Source of the DNA: Bradyrhizobium sp. AUGA SZCCT0283
GTDB taxonomy: Bacteria > Pseudomonadota > Alphaproteobacteria > Rhizobiales > Xanthobacteraceae
Assembly (NCBI RefSeq): GCF_018130385.1
Contig: NZ_JAFCLU010000002.1
Coordinates: 1 to 64,000 of the forward strand
DNA: 64,000 nucleotides
Direction of reading: 5' to 3'
Shown here: in pieces, positions 44,203-53,910 of the stretch
Layout of the letters: every line of letters starts with the position of its first letter
Position numbering within the stretch: position 1 is the stretch's first letter
Notes under the pieces: model-generated
What the model was told of the DNA's origin: nothing
Database searches by the model: none
What the model saw: the letters and a program-made list of their open reading frames with translations, nothing else
Translations under genes and position numbers: made by a program

Positions 44203-45375
44203 ATGACAGACGTTGTTATCGTTTCGGCCGCACGCACGGCTATCGGATCGTTCGGGGGAGCGCTGTCCAGCATTGCCGCTCATGAGTTGGGGGCGACCGT
44301 CATCCGCGCGGCGCTGGACCGAGCCGCAATCGAAGCAGCCGACGTTTCGGATGTCGTGCTGGGCCACGTACTCACCGCGGGCCAAGGCCAAAACACCGCT
44401 CGCCAGGCGTCGATGCGCGCCGGCATCCCCATGGAAACGGCGGCGCTCACGATCAATCAGGTCTGCGGCTCCGGCCTGCGTGCCGTAGCGCTCGGTTACC
44501 AGGCCATCAAGGCCGGGGACGCAACGATCGTCGTTGCGGGCGGTCAGGAGAACATGAGCTTGTCCGCGCATTCCGCGCATCTGCGCAACGGGACCAAAAT
44601 GGGAGCCGTGGAATTCACCGATACCATGATCAAGGACGGCCTTTGGGATGCCTTCAACGGCTATCACATGGGTACGACCGCGGAGAATGTCGCCGAGCTT
44701 TTTCAGATTTCCCGCGCCGATCAGGATGCCTTTGCCGTCGCGTCACAACAGAAGGCGGCGGCGGCCCAGGCATCCGGAAAATTCAAGGACGAGATCGTTC
44801 CGGTCACCGTTCATTCCCGCAAGGGCGACATCATCGTCGACACCGACGAGCATCCGAAAGCCTCGACCACCGCCGACAGTCTGGCGAAGCTTCGCCCTGC
44901 ATTCAGCAAGACCGGCTCGGTCACCGCCGGCAATGCGTCCGGTCTTAACGACGGTGCCTCGGTAACCATCCTGATGAGCGCCGACGAAGCCAAGCGACGC
45001 GGATTGGCGCCGCTCGCCCGCATCGCTTCCTGGGCGACGGCAGGTGTCGATCCCAAGATCATGGGGACAGGTCCGATCCCCGCCAGCCGGCTCGCGCTGC
45101 AGAAGGCCGGATGGAAAGTCGATGATCTTGATTTGATCGAGGCCAACGAGGCCTTTGCCGCGCAGGCATGCGCGGTCAACAAGGACATGGGTTGGGACAT
45201 CGCGCGCGTGAACGTCAACGGCGGCGCCATATCACTTGGCCATCCGATCGGCGCTTCCGGAAATCGCGTTCTGGTCACGCTGCTTCATGAAATGGCACGC
45301 CGCGGGGCGAAGAAGGGTCTTGCAACGCTCTGCATCGGCGGCGGCATGGGGATCGCGCTCACGGTTGAGCGCTGA
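44203..45375 (+). CDS. phaA: Acetyl-CoA acetyltransferase (PhaA)
   Basis: A 390-residue thiolase that condenses two acetyl-CoA to acetoacetyl-CoA for PHB. Acyl-binding Cys in [27 protein letters not shown] (His) and the general-base Cys in [17 protein letters not shown] 44203 has GGGGAGG upstream; an in-frame ATG at 44170 lies before that site. First gene of phaA-phaB-cydA-cydB-phaC. Confidence 0.95.
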   Translation: MTDVVIVSAARTAIGSFGGALSSIAAHELGATVIRAALDRAAIEAADVSDVVLGHVLTAGQGQNTARQASMRAGIPMETAALTINQVCGSGLRAVALGYQAIKAGDATIVVAGGQENMSLSAHSAHLRNGTKMGAVEFTDTMIKDGLWDAFNGYHMGTTAENVAELFQISRADQDAFAVASQQKAAAAQASGKFKDEIVPVTVHSRKGDIIVDTDEHPKASTTADSLAKLRPAFSKTGSVTAGNASGLNDGASVTILMSADEAKRRGLAPLARIASWATAGVDPKIMGTGPIPASRLALQKAGWKVDDLDLIEANEAFAAQACAVNKDMGWDIARVNVNGGAISLGHPIGASGNRVLVTLLHEMARRGAKKGLATLCIGGGMGIALTVER

Positions 45376-45513
45376 CCGACAGCCAGCCGGCAACAGCAAC
45401 CCTTCGCAATTCCATATGCGGCGGATTGAAGCGATCCGCCGCATCGAAGACGAACGTCAGGATCGGAAGAATCCGGCGCATGGCACGAAACGCAAACAGG
45501 AGGAGATGCCGAC

Positions 45514-46239
45514 ATGGCACGTATCGCAGTTGTTACCGGCGGGTCACGCGGAATTGGCGCAGCCATCAGCAAGGCGTTAAAGGCTGCCGGCTATAGCGTC
45601 GCAGCCAACTACGCCGGCAACGACGAAGCCGCGGCGAAGTTCAAGGCCGACACCGGCATTCCGGTCTACAAATGGGACGTATCGAGCTTCGAGGCCTGCT
45701 CTGCCGGTCTCGCGCAGGTGGCAAAAGACCTCGGCCCCGTCGACGTCCTTGTCAACAATGCCGGCATCACCCGCGACGGCATGCTGCACAAGATGACGGC
45801 CGAGCAATGGTATGCGGTCATCAACACCAACCTGAACTCGCTGTTCAACATGACGCGCCCTCTGATCGAGGGCATGCGCGAGCGTGGCTTCGGCCGGATC
45901 GTCAATATTTCCTCGATCAACGGCCAGAAGGGCCAGATGGGCCAGACCAACTACTCCGCGGCAAAGGCCGGCGATATCGGCTTCACCAAAGCATTGGCCC
46001 AGGAGAACGCGAACAAGGGCGTCACGGTGAATGTGATCTGCCCCGGTTATATCGCGACCGAAATGGTGATGGCCGTGCCGCAGGAGGTACTCGAGAAATC
46101 TATTCTGCCGCAGATCCCGGTGCGGCGGCTTGGTCAGCCCGAGGAAATCGCCCGCTGTGTTGTTTTTCTAGCCTCAGATGAAGCCGGGTTCATCACGGGT
46201 TCGACGCTGTCGGCCAACGGCGGCCAATACATGACATGA
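45514..46239 (+). CDS. phaB: Acetoacetyl-CoA reductase (PhaB)
   Basis: A 241-residue SDR that reduces acetoacetyl-CoA to (R)-3-hydroxybutyryl-CoA, normally with NADPH. TGGSRGIGAAIS nucleotide site, NNAGITRDGMLHK, catalytic Ser in IVNISSING and YSAAK. ATG 45514 has AGGAG upstream. 138 bases after phaA, 74 before the oxidase genes. Confidence 0.95.
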   Translation: MARIAVVTGGSRGIGAAISKALKAAGYSVAANYAGNDEAAAKFKADTGIPVYKWDVSSFEACSAGLAQVAKDLGPVDVLVNNAGITRDGMLHKMTAEQWYAVINTNLNSLFNMTRPLIEGMRERGFGRIVNISSINGQKGQMGQTNYSAAKAGDIGFTKALAQENANKGVTVNVICPGYIATEMVMAVPQEVLEKSILPQIPVRRLGQPEEIARCVVFLASDEAGFITGSTLSANGGQYMT

Positions 46240-46313
46240 GCGGCTTCGACCGGTGGAGTTGGGCTCCGCCGGTCGCCCCCTGGTCTTGCTCCAATGACCT
46301 GCGGAGACTCAGA

Positions 46314-47657
46314 GTGGATTTCGACGCTCTTGTGCTTTCCCGGCTGCAATTCGCCTTCACGGTTGCATTTCATATCCTGTTTCCGTCGTTGACGATCGGG
46401 CTGGCCGCGTTTCTTTTGGTTCTCGAGGTGCACTGGATTGCGACCGGAAACCGCATCTATGAGCAACTCTATCGCTTTTGGCTGAAATTGTTCGCACTCG
46501 CCTTCGGCCTGGGCGTCGTCACCGGGCTGGTGCTGTCCTATGAAATCGGCACCAACTGGGGCCGCTTCTCGGCCATGACCGGCAACGTCATCGGCCCATT
46601 GATGGGCTATGAGGTTCTTAGCGCCTTCTTCCTTGAAGCTGGCTTCCTCGGCGTCATGATTTTCGGCATCAATCGCGTCGGCAAGTATCCTCACCTGTTC
46701 GCGACCGCGATGGTAAGCCTCGGCACCCTCGTTTCCATGTTCTGGATCCTCTCCGCAAATAGCTGGATGCACACGCCTGCAGGCTATGCCCTGTCGAACG
46801 GAAAATTCATCGTCATGGATTGGTGGACGATGATTTTCAATCCGTCGTTTCCCTACCGGCTGGCGCATATGGCGACGGCCACGTTCCTGTCGTCGGCGAT
46901 GTTCGTGTCCGGCGTATCGGCGTGGTATCTGCTGCGCAAACGTCATATCGACTTTGCGCTTCGCGGTCTTTCCCTGGCCATGTGGATGGTTCTCGTGGCC
47001 GCTCCGAGCCAGATCTTCATTGGCGACCTGCATGGTTTGAACACGCTCAAGCATCAGCCGATGAAGGTCGCAGCGATGGAAGGAAACTGGACGACGATGC
47101 GCGGCATGCCGCTCATGCTGTTCGCTATTCCGGACCAGGAGAGGGCGACGAATCATTTCGAGATCGGCATTCCACGATTGGGGAGCTTCATCCTGAAGCA
47201 CGACCTCGATGGCGAAGTTGCCGGACTTGATCAGGTTGCTCCGGAAGACCGCCCGCCGGTCGCAGTCGTATTCTACTCATTTCGGCTCATGCTTGGCCTC
47301 GGCGTCTTCATGGTGCTGCTTGCATCTGCAGGCCTCTACCTCCGGCTGCGCGGCAGACTTCAGAGTTCAAAGCTATTTCACCGCCTTTGCGTCCTTGGAA
47401 CACCTGCGGGGTTCGCCGCAATTCTGGCGGGCTGGGTCGTGACCGAGGTCGGACGACAGCCGTGGACCGTCCATGGCCTCCTCCGAACACGGGACAGCAC
47501 GTCCCTGGTCGGACGTGATGTCGTTGCAACGTCGCTCGGATTGTTCGCTCTGGTTTACGGAATTCTGATGGTCGCCTTCCTGTTCTATCTGGCGCGACTT
47601 ATCGCCCGCGGTCCGCATGACGTTGAGCAACAGTATCCGCAGATTGCGGCTCACTAG
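46314..47657 (+). CDS. cydA: Cytochrome bd-type (cyanide-insensitive) quinol oxidase subunit I
   Basis: About 447 residues, nine or so membrane helices. Haem and quinol landmarks: FAFTVAFHILFPSLTIGL (His ligand of haem b595), GRFSAMTGNVIGPLMGYE, WILSANSWMHTPAG, HMATATFLSSAM and GWVVTEVGRQPW. The short Q-loop resembles the CIO/CydA subfamily rather than E. coli CydA. GTG 46314 is chosen over an ATG at 46236 because GGAG precedes it by 8 bases and the product then starts with the standard DFDALVLSRLQF. It sits inside a PHB operon. Confidence 0.92.
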   Translation: MDFDALVLSRLQFAFTVAFHILFPSLTIGLAAFLLVLEVHWIATGNRIYEQLYRFWLKLFALAFGLGVVTGLVLSYEIGTNWGRFSAMTGNVIGPLMGYEVLSAFFLEAGFLGVMIFGINRVGKYPHLFATAMVSLGTLVSMFWILSANSWMHTPAGYALSNGKFIVMDWWTMIFNPSFPYRLAHMATATFLSSAMFVSGVSAWYLLRKRHIDFALRGLSLAMWMVLVAAPSQIFIGDLHGLNTLKHQPMKVAAMEGNWTTMRGMPLMLFAIPDQERATNHFEIGIPRLGSFILKHDLDGEVAGLDQVAPEDRPPVAVVFYSFRLMLGLGVFMVLLASAGLYLRLRGRLQSSKLFHRLCVLGTPAGFAAILAGWVVTEVGRQPWTVHGLLRTRDSTSLVGRDVVATSLGLFALVYGILMVAFLFYLARLIARGPHDVEQQYPQIAAH

Positions 47658-47670
47658 TCAGGGGATCATC

Positions 47671-48687
47671 GTGCTACACGATCTGACGATAGACCTGCCA
47701 ATGATCTGGGGCGGCATCATCGCCCTAGCCGTCCTGATGTATGTGGTCCTTGACGGTTTCGATCTCGGGATCGGAATCCTGTTCGCGATCACTCGCAACG
47801 AACCCGATCGCGACAAGATGATCGCAAGCATCGCGCCCATCTGGGATGGCAATGAGACCTGGCTCGTGCTGGGCGGCGGCGGCCTGCTCGCAGCTTTTCC
47901 GGCCGCCTACTCCATACTGTTGCCCGCGCTCTACGTTCCAATGATGCTGATGCTGTTCGGCCTCGTGTTTCGCGGCGTCGCCTTTGAGTTCAGGCCAAAC
48001 GCGCGCCAGTCACGCCGATTCTGGGATTTGGGATTCTGGCTTGGCTCCGTGGTCGCAACACTGGCACAGGGTATGGCTCTCGGTGCATTTATCACCGGCT
48101 TTCCCGAAACCATCGTGTCGTCGCAGGAAAGCAGCTTCGCCTTTCTGACGGTCTTCAACGTGATATGCGGCATCGGCCTGGTCGCGGGCTATGCATTGCT
48201 CGGGGCCTGTTGGCTCATTCTGAAGACCGACGGCAGGCTGCGCGAACGCTGCTTCGCGCTGGCCTTCACGCTCGGCATCGTGCTCGCGGCTTATCTTGCG
48301 ATGGTCAGTATCTGGACGCCGCTGGCGCATCCGCGCGTTGCTGAGCGCTGGTTCGCATTTCCAAACTTTCTGTTTCTTGCGCCGATACCGCTGGCCACAG
48401 GTTTTTGCTGGTTGAACATGATGCGATCGCTGGTCCTTCGCCGCGAGAACACGCCGTTTCTGTCGGCGATCGCTATATTCATCTTTTCCTTTGCCGGGCT
48501 CGGGATCAGCGTCTGGCCGTATATCGTTCCGCACATCTTGACGATTCACGACGCGGCGGCGCCGGAGAAATCGCAGGGCTTCCTGCTGATCGGGGTCACG
48601 GTCCTGCTGCCGCTCATCCTCGGCTACACGGCGCATTCCTACTGGGTGTTCAGAGGCAAAGTGACCGACGCGGAAGGCTACCATTGA
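47671..48687 (+). CDS. cydB: Cytochrome bd-type quinol oxidase subunit II
   Basis: A 338-residue membrane subunit: PMIWGGIIALAVLMYVVLDG, FDLGIGILF, PIWDGNETWLVLGGGGLLAA and FLTVFNVICGIGLVAGYALL. GTG 47671 has AGGGG upstream and lies 13 bases after the cydA stop; an ATG at 47617 would overlap cydA. Together with CydA it oxidises quinol and reduces oxygen without proton pumping. Confidence 0.93.
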   Translation: MLHDLTIDLPMIWGGIIALAVLMYVVLDGFDLGIGILFAITRNEPDRDKMIASIAPIWDGNETWLVLGGGGLLAAFPAAYSILLPALYVPMMLMLFGLVFRGVAFEFRPNARQSRRFWDLGFWLGSVVATLAQGMALGAFITGFPETIVSSQESSFAFLTVFNVICGIGLVAGYALLGACWLILKTDGRLRERCFALAFTLGIVLAAYLAMVSIWTPLAHPRVAERWFAFPNFLFLAPIPLATGFCWLNMMRSLVLRRENTPFLSAIAIFIFSFAGLGISVWPYIVPHILTIHDAAAPEKSQGFLLIGVTVLLPLILGYTAHSYWVFRGKVTDAEGYH

Positions 48688-48741
48688 TCGCGCCGAAAGA
48701 AGAACGCGCGTATTTCCACATCTTATTGGAGGACGAATTCC

Positions 48742-50481
48742 ATGACCGACAAAAAGCCGAATGTTACAGCGAACCCGACCAAGCCAATGGAACTGTTTGA
48801 AAGTCCCGTGAACGCACTGCACGGCGATCACTCCGTCCAAGCCGAGATGATGCAGGATTACGCAAAGCTTGTTCTTGCCATCGCCAAACAGCCCAACGCT
48901 CTGATCCAGATGCAGACTGGCTATTGGACAGACCAGATCAATCTTCTCGAGAATTTTTCGTTGAGGGCACTGGGCCAGCCGGCGAAGCCGGTGGCCGCCC
49001 CGGCCCACGACGACAAGCGTTTCAAGGATCCCGAGTGGACCGACAGTCCGGCGTTCGACACCATCAAGCAAAGCTATCTTTCGGCGGTCTCACATGCCCG
49101 CGACCTGATCAAGGTACTGGATGGCCTCGACGACAAAACCCGGCGGCGGATCGAATTCAACCTGCGGCAGATGGCGGACGCGCTCTCTCCGACAAACTTT
49201 CCCATGCTTAACCCCGAAGTTATACGTGCGACCATCGATGCAAAGGGCGTCAATCTCACCAAGGGCGCGCAGCATGTGGTGGATGACTTTGTCCGGGGCA
49301 ACGGCCGCCTGAACCCCGAGCTCACCGACCGTTCCGCCTTCGATGTCGGCCGCAACCTGGCAACGACACCTGGCAAGGTGGTCTACCAGAACGACGTCAT
49401 GCAGCTGATCCAATACGCGCCGTCGACCGAAGCGGTCCGGCAGCGGCCCATTCTCATCGTGCCATCGTGGATCAACAAGTTTTACATCCTCGATCTGAGT
49501 GAAAAGAACTCCTTCGTGCGATGGCTGATCAGCGAGGGATATACGGTCTTCATCATCTCTTGGGTTAATCCTGACAAGCGGCACGCCGACAAAACCTTCG
49601 GCGACTATATGAAGATGGGGCCACTCACCGCGATCGAGCAGATCACCGCCCTGACCGGCGAAACATCGGTCAACACCGCAGGCTATTGCATCGGCGGTAC
49701 CCTGCTCGCCACGACGGTGGCGGTGATGGCGGCACGCAACGATACACGCATTGCCTCAGTGACCTATCTCACGACACTGGTCGATTTTTCAGACCCCGGC
49801 GATATGGCCGTGTTCACGAGTGATGCCCATCTCGAAGAGCTCGAACACGAGACGGCGAAGAATGGTTATCTCGATGCCAGCGTGATGGCTGAGACGTTCA
49901 GCATGTTACGCGCCAACGATCTGGTCTGGTCGGTCGCCATCAAGAGCTACTTTCTGGGGCAGGAACCGGTGCCGTTCGACCTGCTCTTCTGGAATGCCGA
50001 CTCAACGCGGATGCCCGGCGGGCTTCACATGTCGTATTTGCGTGACATGTATCGCGACAACCGCCTGGTCCAGGCCGGCGGCATCGTCGTTGACGGTGTG
50101 CCTGTCGATCTCCGACAAATCCGGACCCCCACATATATCCTGTCGACGCGCGAGGATCACATCGCGCCATGGCGATCGACTTATGCCGCAACCCGAATCT
50201 ATGGCGGCGATACCACCTTCGTGCTCGCCGGTTCGGGGCACGTTGGCGGCGTTGTCAATCCGGCGACATCGAAGAAATACGGATACTGGACCAATCCGGC
50301 GCTTCGCAGCACTCCCGAAGAATGGCTGGCAGAAGCACAGCATGCTCCGGGCTCGTGGTGGGTGCATTGGCGGGATTGGCTGCTCAATCACGCTGGCGAT
50401 CTGGTTCCGGCCCGTCAGCCGGGAGAACATGGATCGACCATCGAAGACGCACCGGGCAGCTACGTGAAGCGCGCGTCCTGA
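48742..50481 (+). CDS. phaC: Class I polyhydroxyalkanoate synthase
   Basis: A 579-residue PHA polymerase. Lipase-like box GYCIGGTLLATT with the catalytic Cys, Asp in STREDHIAPWRSTY and His in GSGHVGGVVNPATS. The N-terminal domain (1-200) and length match class I enzymes that make short-chain PHB from 3-hydroxybutyryl-CoA. GGAGG lies before ATG 48742. Last gene of the pha-cyd operon, convergent with the response-regulator gene. Confidence 0.95.
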   Translation: MTDKKPNVTANPTKPMELFESPVNALHGDHSVQAEMMQDYAKLVLAIAKQPNALIQMQTGYWTDQINLLENFSLRALGQPAKPVAAPAHDDKRFKDPEWTDSPAFDTIKQSYLSAVSHARDLIKVLDGLDDKTRRRIEFNLRQMADALSPTNFPMLNPEVIRATIDAKGVNLTKGAQHVVDDFVRGNGRLNPELTDRSAFDVGRNLATTPGKVVYQNDVMQLIQYAPSTEAVRQRPILIVPSWINKFYILDLSEKNSFVRWLISEGYTVFIISWVNPDKRHADKTFGDYMKMGPLTAIEQITALTGETSVNTAGYCIGGTLLATTVAVMAARNDTRIASVTYLTTLVDFSDPGDMAVFTSDAHLEELEHETAKNGYLDASVMAETFSMLRANDLVWSVAIKSYFLGQEPVPFDLLFWNADSTRMPGGLHMSYLRDMYRDNRLVQAGGIVVDGVPVDLRQIRTPTYILSTREDHIAPWRSTYAATRIYGGDTTFVLAGSGHVGGVVNPATSKKYGYWTNPALRSTPEEWLAEAQHAPGSWWVHWRDWLLNHAGDLVPARQPGEHGSTIEDAPGSYVKRAS

Positions 50482-50617
50482 CGTCAGCGCCTGCACCGAA
50501 ATCGATAGCGACGGTCGCAACACATTCGTGACCACGCAGGGCAACGCAAGTGCCTGCCGCGCAGATGTCGCCGACCCCTCGGCTGGCGACGAATTTCAAG
50601 TCTAACTAAATGATAAA

Positions 50618-51979
50618 TTACCTGAATTCTTCCCCCGAAAGCGCATAACGCCGCATTTTGTCGTAGAGAGTCTTCTTGGGTATGCCAAGACTCTCGCTGA
50701 CTGCGAGAACGTCGCCATGATGCCTGCGCAAGGTCTCAATAATCAGACCTCGTTCGAAATCGCCGACGACGTCCTTGAGCGACCTGTTCGCGCTTTCACT
50801 GGCTGCATCGGAATTAAACCGTCCGCCGAGCAAACCCAGAACGAAACGATCCGCGACATTCCCGAGTTCGCGAACATTTCCGGGCCAGTCGAACGACACC
50901 AGATCGCGCATCAATCGATCCGTGACAATGGGCGCTTCGCGTTTGTAGCGGGCAGCGCCAAGCAGGACGTGATGCTCGAACAGTTGTGGAATATCCTCGC
51001 GCCGTTCCCGAAGCGGTGGAATGGCAAGGGTAACCACGTTGAATCGGAAGTAGAGATCGTTTCTGAACCGCCCCATGTCGCACGCCGCTTTCAGATCGAG
51101 CTTCGTCGCGGCGACAACACGAACCGGGACGTCGATCAGCTTGTTGGAGCCGAGGCGTTCCAGTTGGCGGAATTGCAGGACACGCAACAATTTGACCTGC
51201 AATGCCATGGGCATGGCTTCGACTTCATCAAGGAACAGCGTTCCGCCCGAGGCATGCTCGATTTTTCCAATGCGGAGAGCTTGCGCTCCGGTAAAGGCGC
51301 CCTTCTCGTGGCCGAAAAGCTCGCTTTCAAACATCGATTCGGGAATAGCGCCGCAGTTGATCGCGACGAACGGACCGTCGCGCAACGGAGAGCATTCGTG
51401 CAAAGCGCGGGCGACCAGTTCCTTGCCCGAGCCGGTTTCTCCGTGAATCAAGACGTCTGGCGTGACATCGGATAGCTTGAGGATGCTGTTGCGCAACGCG
51501 ACCATGGCCACAGAGTCACCGATAAGCATGCTATCGATGCCGGTCTTCTGCTCGAGGCGCCTACGAAGATCGCTGACCTCAAATGTCAGCCTTCGCTTTT
51601 CCATCGCTCGCGTGACGACGCCGACGAGAAGATCGTTGGAGACAGGCTTTTCGAGAAAATCGTATGCTCCGGCATGCATTGCCTTGACGGCGATCGAAAT
51701 ATCCCCGTGCCCCGTGACGATGATGACTGGCAGGCTTCGATCGATCCTCACCGCGCGCTCAAGCAACGCAATTCCGTTCATCCCGGTCAACTGAAAATCA
51801 ACCAACAGGACGCCAGGGAAGTATTCCTTCAGGTTCTTCAGAGCTGACTCGGCGGAAGCATGCTGCTCAATTTCAAACCCGGCGAGATCGAGTGTCTGTG
51901 CCGTTGCGGCGCGCACAGCGGGATCGTCCTCGACGAACATGACCCGAAGGCCCTCATACATCGCGGACATCGAGTTCAT
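50618..51979 (-). CDS. Sigma-54-dependent response regulator (DctD/NtrC family)
   Basis: A 453-residue activator. Receiver domain (about 10-125) with VMFVEDDPA and phospho-Asp in VLLVDFQLTGMNG; AAA+ domain with HGETGSGKELVARAL, the sigma-54 loop GHEKGAFTGAQAL and GGTLFLDEVEAMP; Fis-type HTH at the C-terminus (VLAVSESLGIPKKTLYDKM). Start 51979, 51970 or 51961; each overlaps the sensor gene's end. Resembles DctD, but its target could equally be the sigma-54-type promoter before phaA. Confidence 0.9.
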   Translation of the reverse strand: MNSMSAMYEGLRVMFVEDDPAVRAATAQTLDLAGFEIEQHASAESALKNLKEYFPGVLLVDFQLTGMNGIALLERAVRIDRSLPVIIVTGHGDISIAVKAMHAGAYDFLEKPVSNDLLVGVVTRAMEKRRLTFEVSDLRRRLEQKTGIDSMLIGDSVAMVALRNSILKLSDVTPDVLIHGETGSGKELVARALHECSPLRDGPFVAINCGAIPESMFESELFGHEKGAFTGAQALRIGKIEHASGGTLFLDEVEAMPMALQVKLLRVLQFRQLERLGSNKLIDVPVRVVAATKLDLKAACDMGRFRNDLYFRFNVVTLAIPPLRERREDIPQLFEHHVLLGAARYKREAPIVTDRLMRDLVSFDWPGNVRELGNVADRFVLGLLGGRFNSDAASESANRSLKDVVGDFERGLIIETLRRHHGDVLAVSESLGIPKKTLYDKMRRYALSGEEFR

Positions 51980-53795
51980 CCCGATACACAGGCAATTTGA
52001 TCAAGAATACCGCTCCACGTTGCTCTTCACCCGAAGCCGTAAGTGTTCCACCAAATTGATTTATTATACCCGCCGAAATTGCCAATCCAAGCCCCAGTCC
52101 TGATCCCGCTTCCTTTGTCGTGAAAAACGGCTCGAAAAGATGCGAGATAACCGTCTCCGACAATCCAACTCCGTTGTCCTGAACGGAAATCAGAACCATG
52201 TCGCCAACACGGGATGCAGCGATCCTGACAGCAGGCTTATCCACTCCCGCGGTTGCGTCGATGGCATTCGACAATAGATTGATGAGCACCTGTTCGAGGC
52301 GCGGCGCGTCGACACGAACGCACAGATTCTCGTCGATTGGGTCGACATCAATCGCCACTTCAGCTTTCTTAATTCTATGCGCGACAATCTGCATGCTGTT
52401 CCGGATACTGCGATCGACCGGAACACGCTGCAGGTTGACCGCGCTTTTTCTGGCAAACTGCTTCAATTGACCGGTGATCCCGCTCAGCCTGTCGACCAGA
52501 TCGGTGATGTCACGCATGTTGCCGCGCGCAATATCAATTTGAGATCGTTCAATCAGGACTTCTGCATTTTCCGAAAGCGTGCGGATTGCCGCCAGGGGTT
52601 GATTGAGTTCGTGCGTAACGCCCGCCGCAAGCTGCCCGATCGCGGCCAGTTTGGCGGAATGAACGAGTTCATCCTGGGTATCGCGCAGCTGCTGGTTGGT
52701 ATCGACCAGTGCCTGGGTACGCTGCGCAACCTGATGCTCCAGCTCGACATTGGCGCGCGCAAGTGCCGCCTTGCCGGCGAGCTGAAAGCGGATGGTTCGC
52801 CGCCGCTGCAACATGAAAAGAACGAAGAATACGATTGACGTCGCGAGGAGCACCGCGGCGACCTGAGCCCAGTACTGATAAAGTTTAATATCCGAGAGAT
52901 CGGAAAGGATCACGATCCTCCAATCGGACCCGTCGAGCTTCTTTTCCTGCATCAGAAAGCGCGGTCGATCCTTGCCGGGCTGCTCGCCGGGCAACGATAC
53001 GATTGCGCCTTCTCCTTTAAGTGCTTCCTCCATCTTGATTCCGATGGGCGCAAGTTCGACATTTTCGTACTGGCGCGCGTCGCGCAGCGTTGCCAGAACG
53101 GCGGGCGTGAGCTGGGTCATGGTGCGGTATTGCCAGGCCGGCCGCGACGCCAAAACGATCACGCTGTTTTCATCGACGATCATCACGTCGCCGAGGGCAG
53201 GTGACGGACGTACCTGCAGTCCTTCCAGGTTGACTTTGACGACACCGATGCCAAGCGGGGTCTTCCCGCGCGGAAGTGCGGTGGCAAAATAATAGCCCGG
53301 CGTCCCGCTGGTCGTACCGATGCCATAGAAGCGGCCCGACCCGTCACGCAGAGAGTGAACGAAGTACGGCCTGTACGACAGATCGACGCCGACAAAGCTG
53401 GCCGGCTCGTTCCAGTTGCTTGATGCGGTCGCTTTCCCGCTAAGGTCCAGAAGATAGAGCGTCGTCGTTCCCGCGGCATCATTGACGGCCTGCAGGTAAC
53501 GGTTGGCGCGATCGACATGCTTTGGATCGTCCGGCGTCTTCAGGATATCCATGACCACGGGATGATTTTGCAGCAACTCGGGAAGATAATCGAACCTGTG
53601 CAGTTCCGTTGCCAGCAATGTTGCGTAGCGGTCAAGCTCAATTCGTTCCCGCTCAATGGTCCGCTCCGACCTCAGGCGAAATGCAACATCCCCGGCAAGG
53701 ATGACGGCGACCGCCATGAGCAATAACGCGCCCACAATACCTGCCGCCCAGGCGATCCGGGAAGGTGGCTCGATTTTATTGGCATTCTGCTCCAT
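51954..53795 (-). CDS. Membrane sensor histidine kinase (DctB-like)
   Basis: A 613-residue kinase with two membrane helices (about 15-35 and 305-325) bracketing a periplasmic double-Cache/PDC sensor domain, a coiled-coil linker (LARANVELEHQVAQRTQAL), the H-box AAGVTHELNQPLAAIRTLSE and ATP-binding N and G boxes (VLINLLSNAIDA, VQDNGVGL, GSGLGLGLAIS). The architecture is that of DctB, sensor of C4-dicarboxylates. It lies downstream of dctA and ndh and overlaps the regulator gene. Confidence 0.9.
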   Translation of the reverse strand: MEQNANKIEPPSRIAWAAGIVGALLLMAVAVILAGDVAFRLRSERTIERERIELDRYATLLATELHRFDYLPELLQNHPVVMDILKTPDDPKHVDRANRYLQAVNDAAGTTTLYLLDLSGKATASSNWNEPASFVGVDLSYRPYFVHSLRDGSGRFYGIGTTSGTPGYYFATALPRGKTPLGIGVVKVNLEGLQVRPSPALGDVMIVDENSVIVLASRPAWQYRTMTQLTPAVLATLRDARQYENVELAPIGIKMEEALKGEGAIVSLPGEQPGKDRPRFLMQEKKLDGSDWRIVILSDLSDIKLYQYWAQVAAVLLATSIVFFVLFMLQRRRTIRFQLAGKAALARANVELEHQVAQRTQALVDTNQQLRDTQDELVHSAKLAAIGQLAAGVTHELNQPLAAIRTLSENAEVLIERSQIDIARGNMRDITDLVDRLSGITGQLKQFARKSAVNLQRVPVDRSIRNSMQIVAHRIKKAEVAIDVDPIDENLCVRVDAPRLEQVLINLLSNAIDATAGVDKPAVRIAASRVGDMVLISVQDNGVGLSETVISHLFEPFFTTKEAGSGLGLGLAISAGIINQFGGTLTASGEEQRGAVFLIKLPVYRDELDVRDV

Positions 53796-53910
53796 GCGAT
53801 CCCGACAATGTCGATCACGGATTCCGCGTATGATGTCCAGCCGCCCCTCACCGCCGCTGCGACTCTACACAACGCTCGGCAAATGACGCACGGAATTTGT
53901 CATTGACGCC

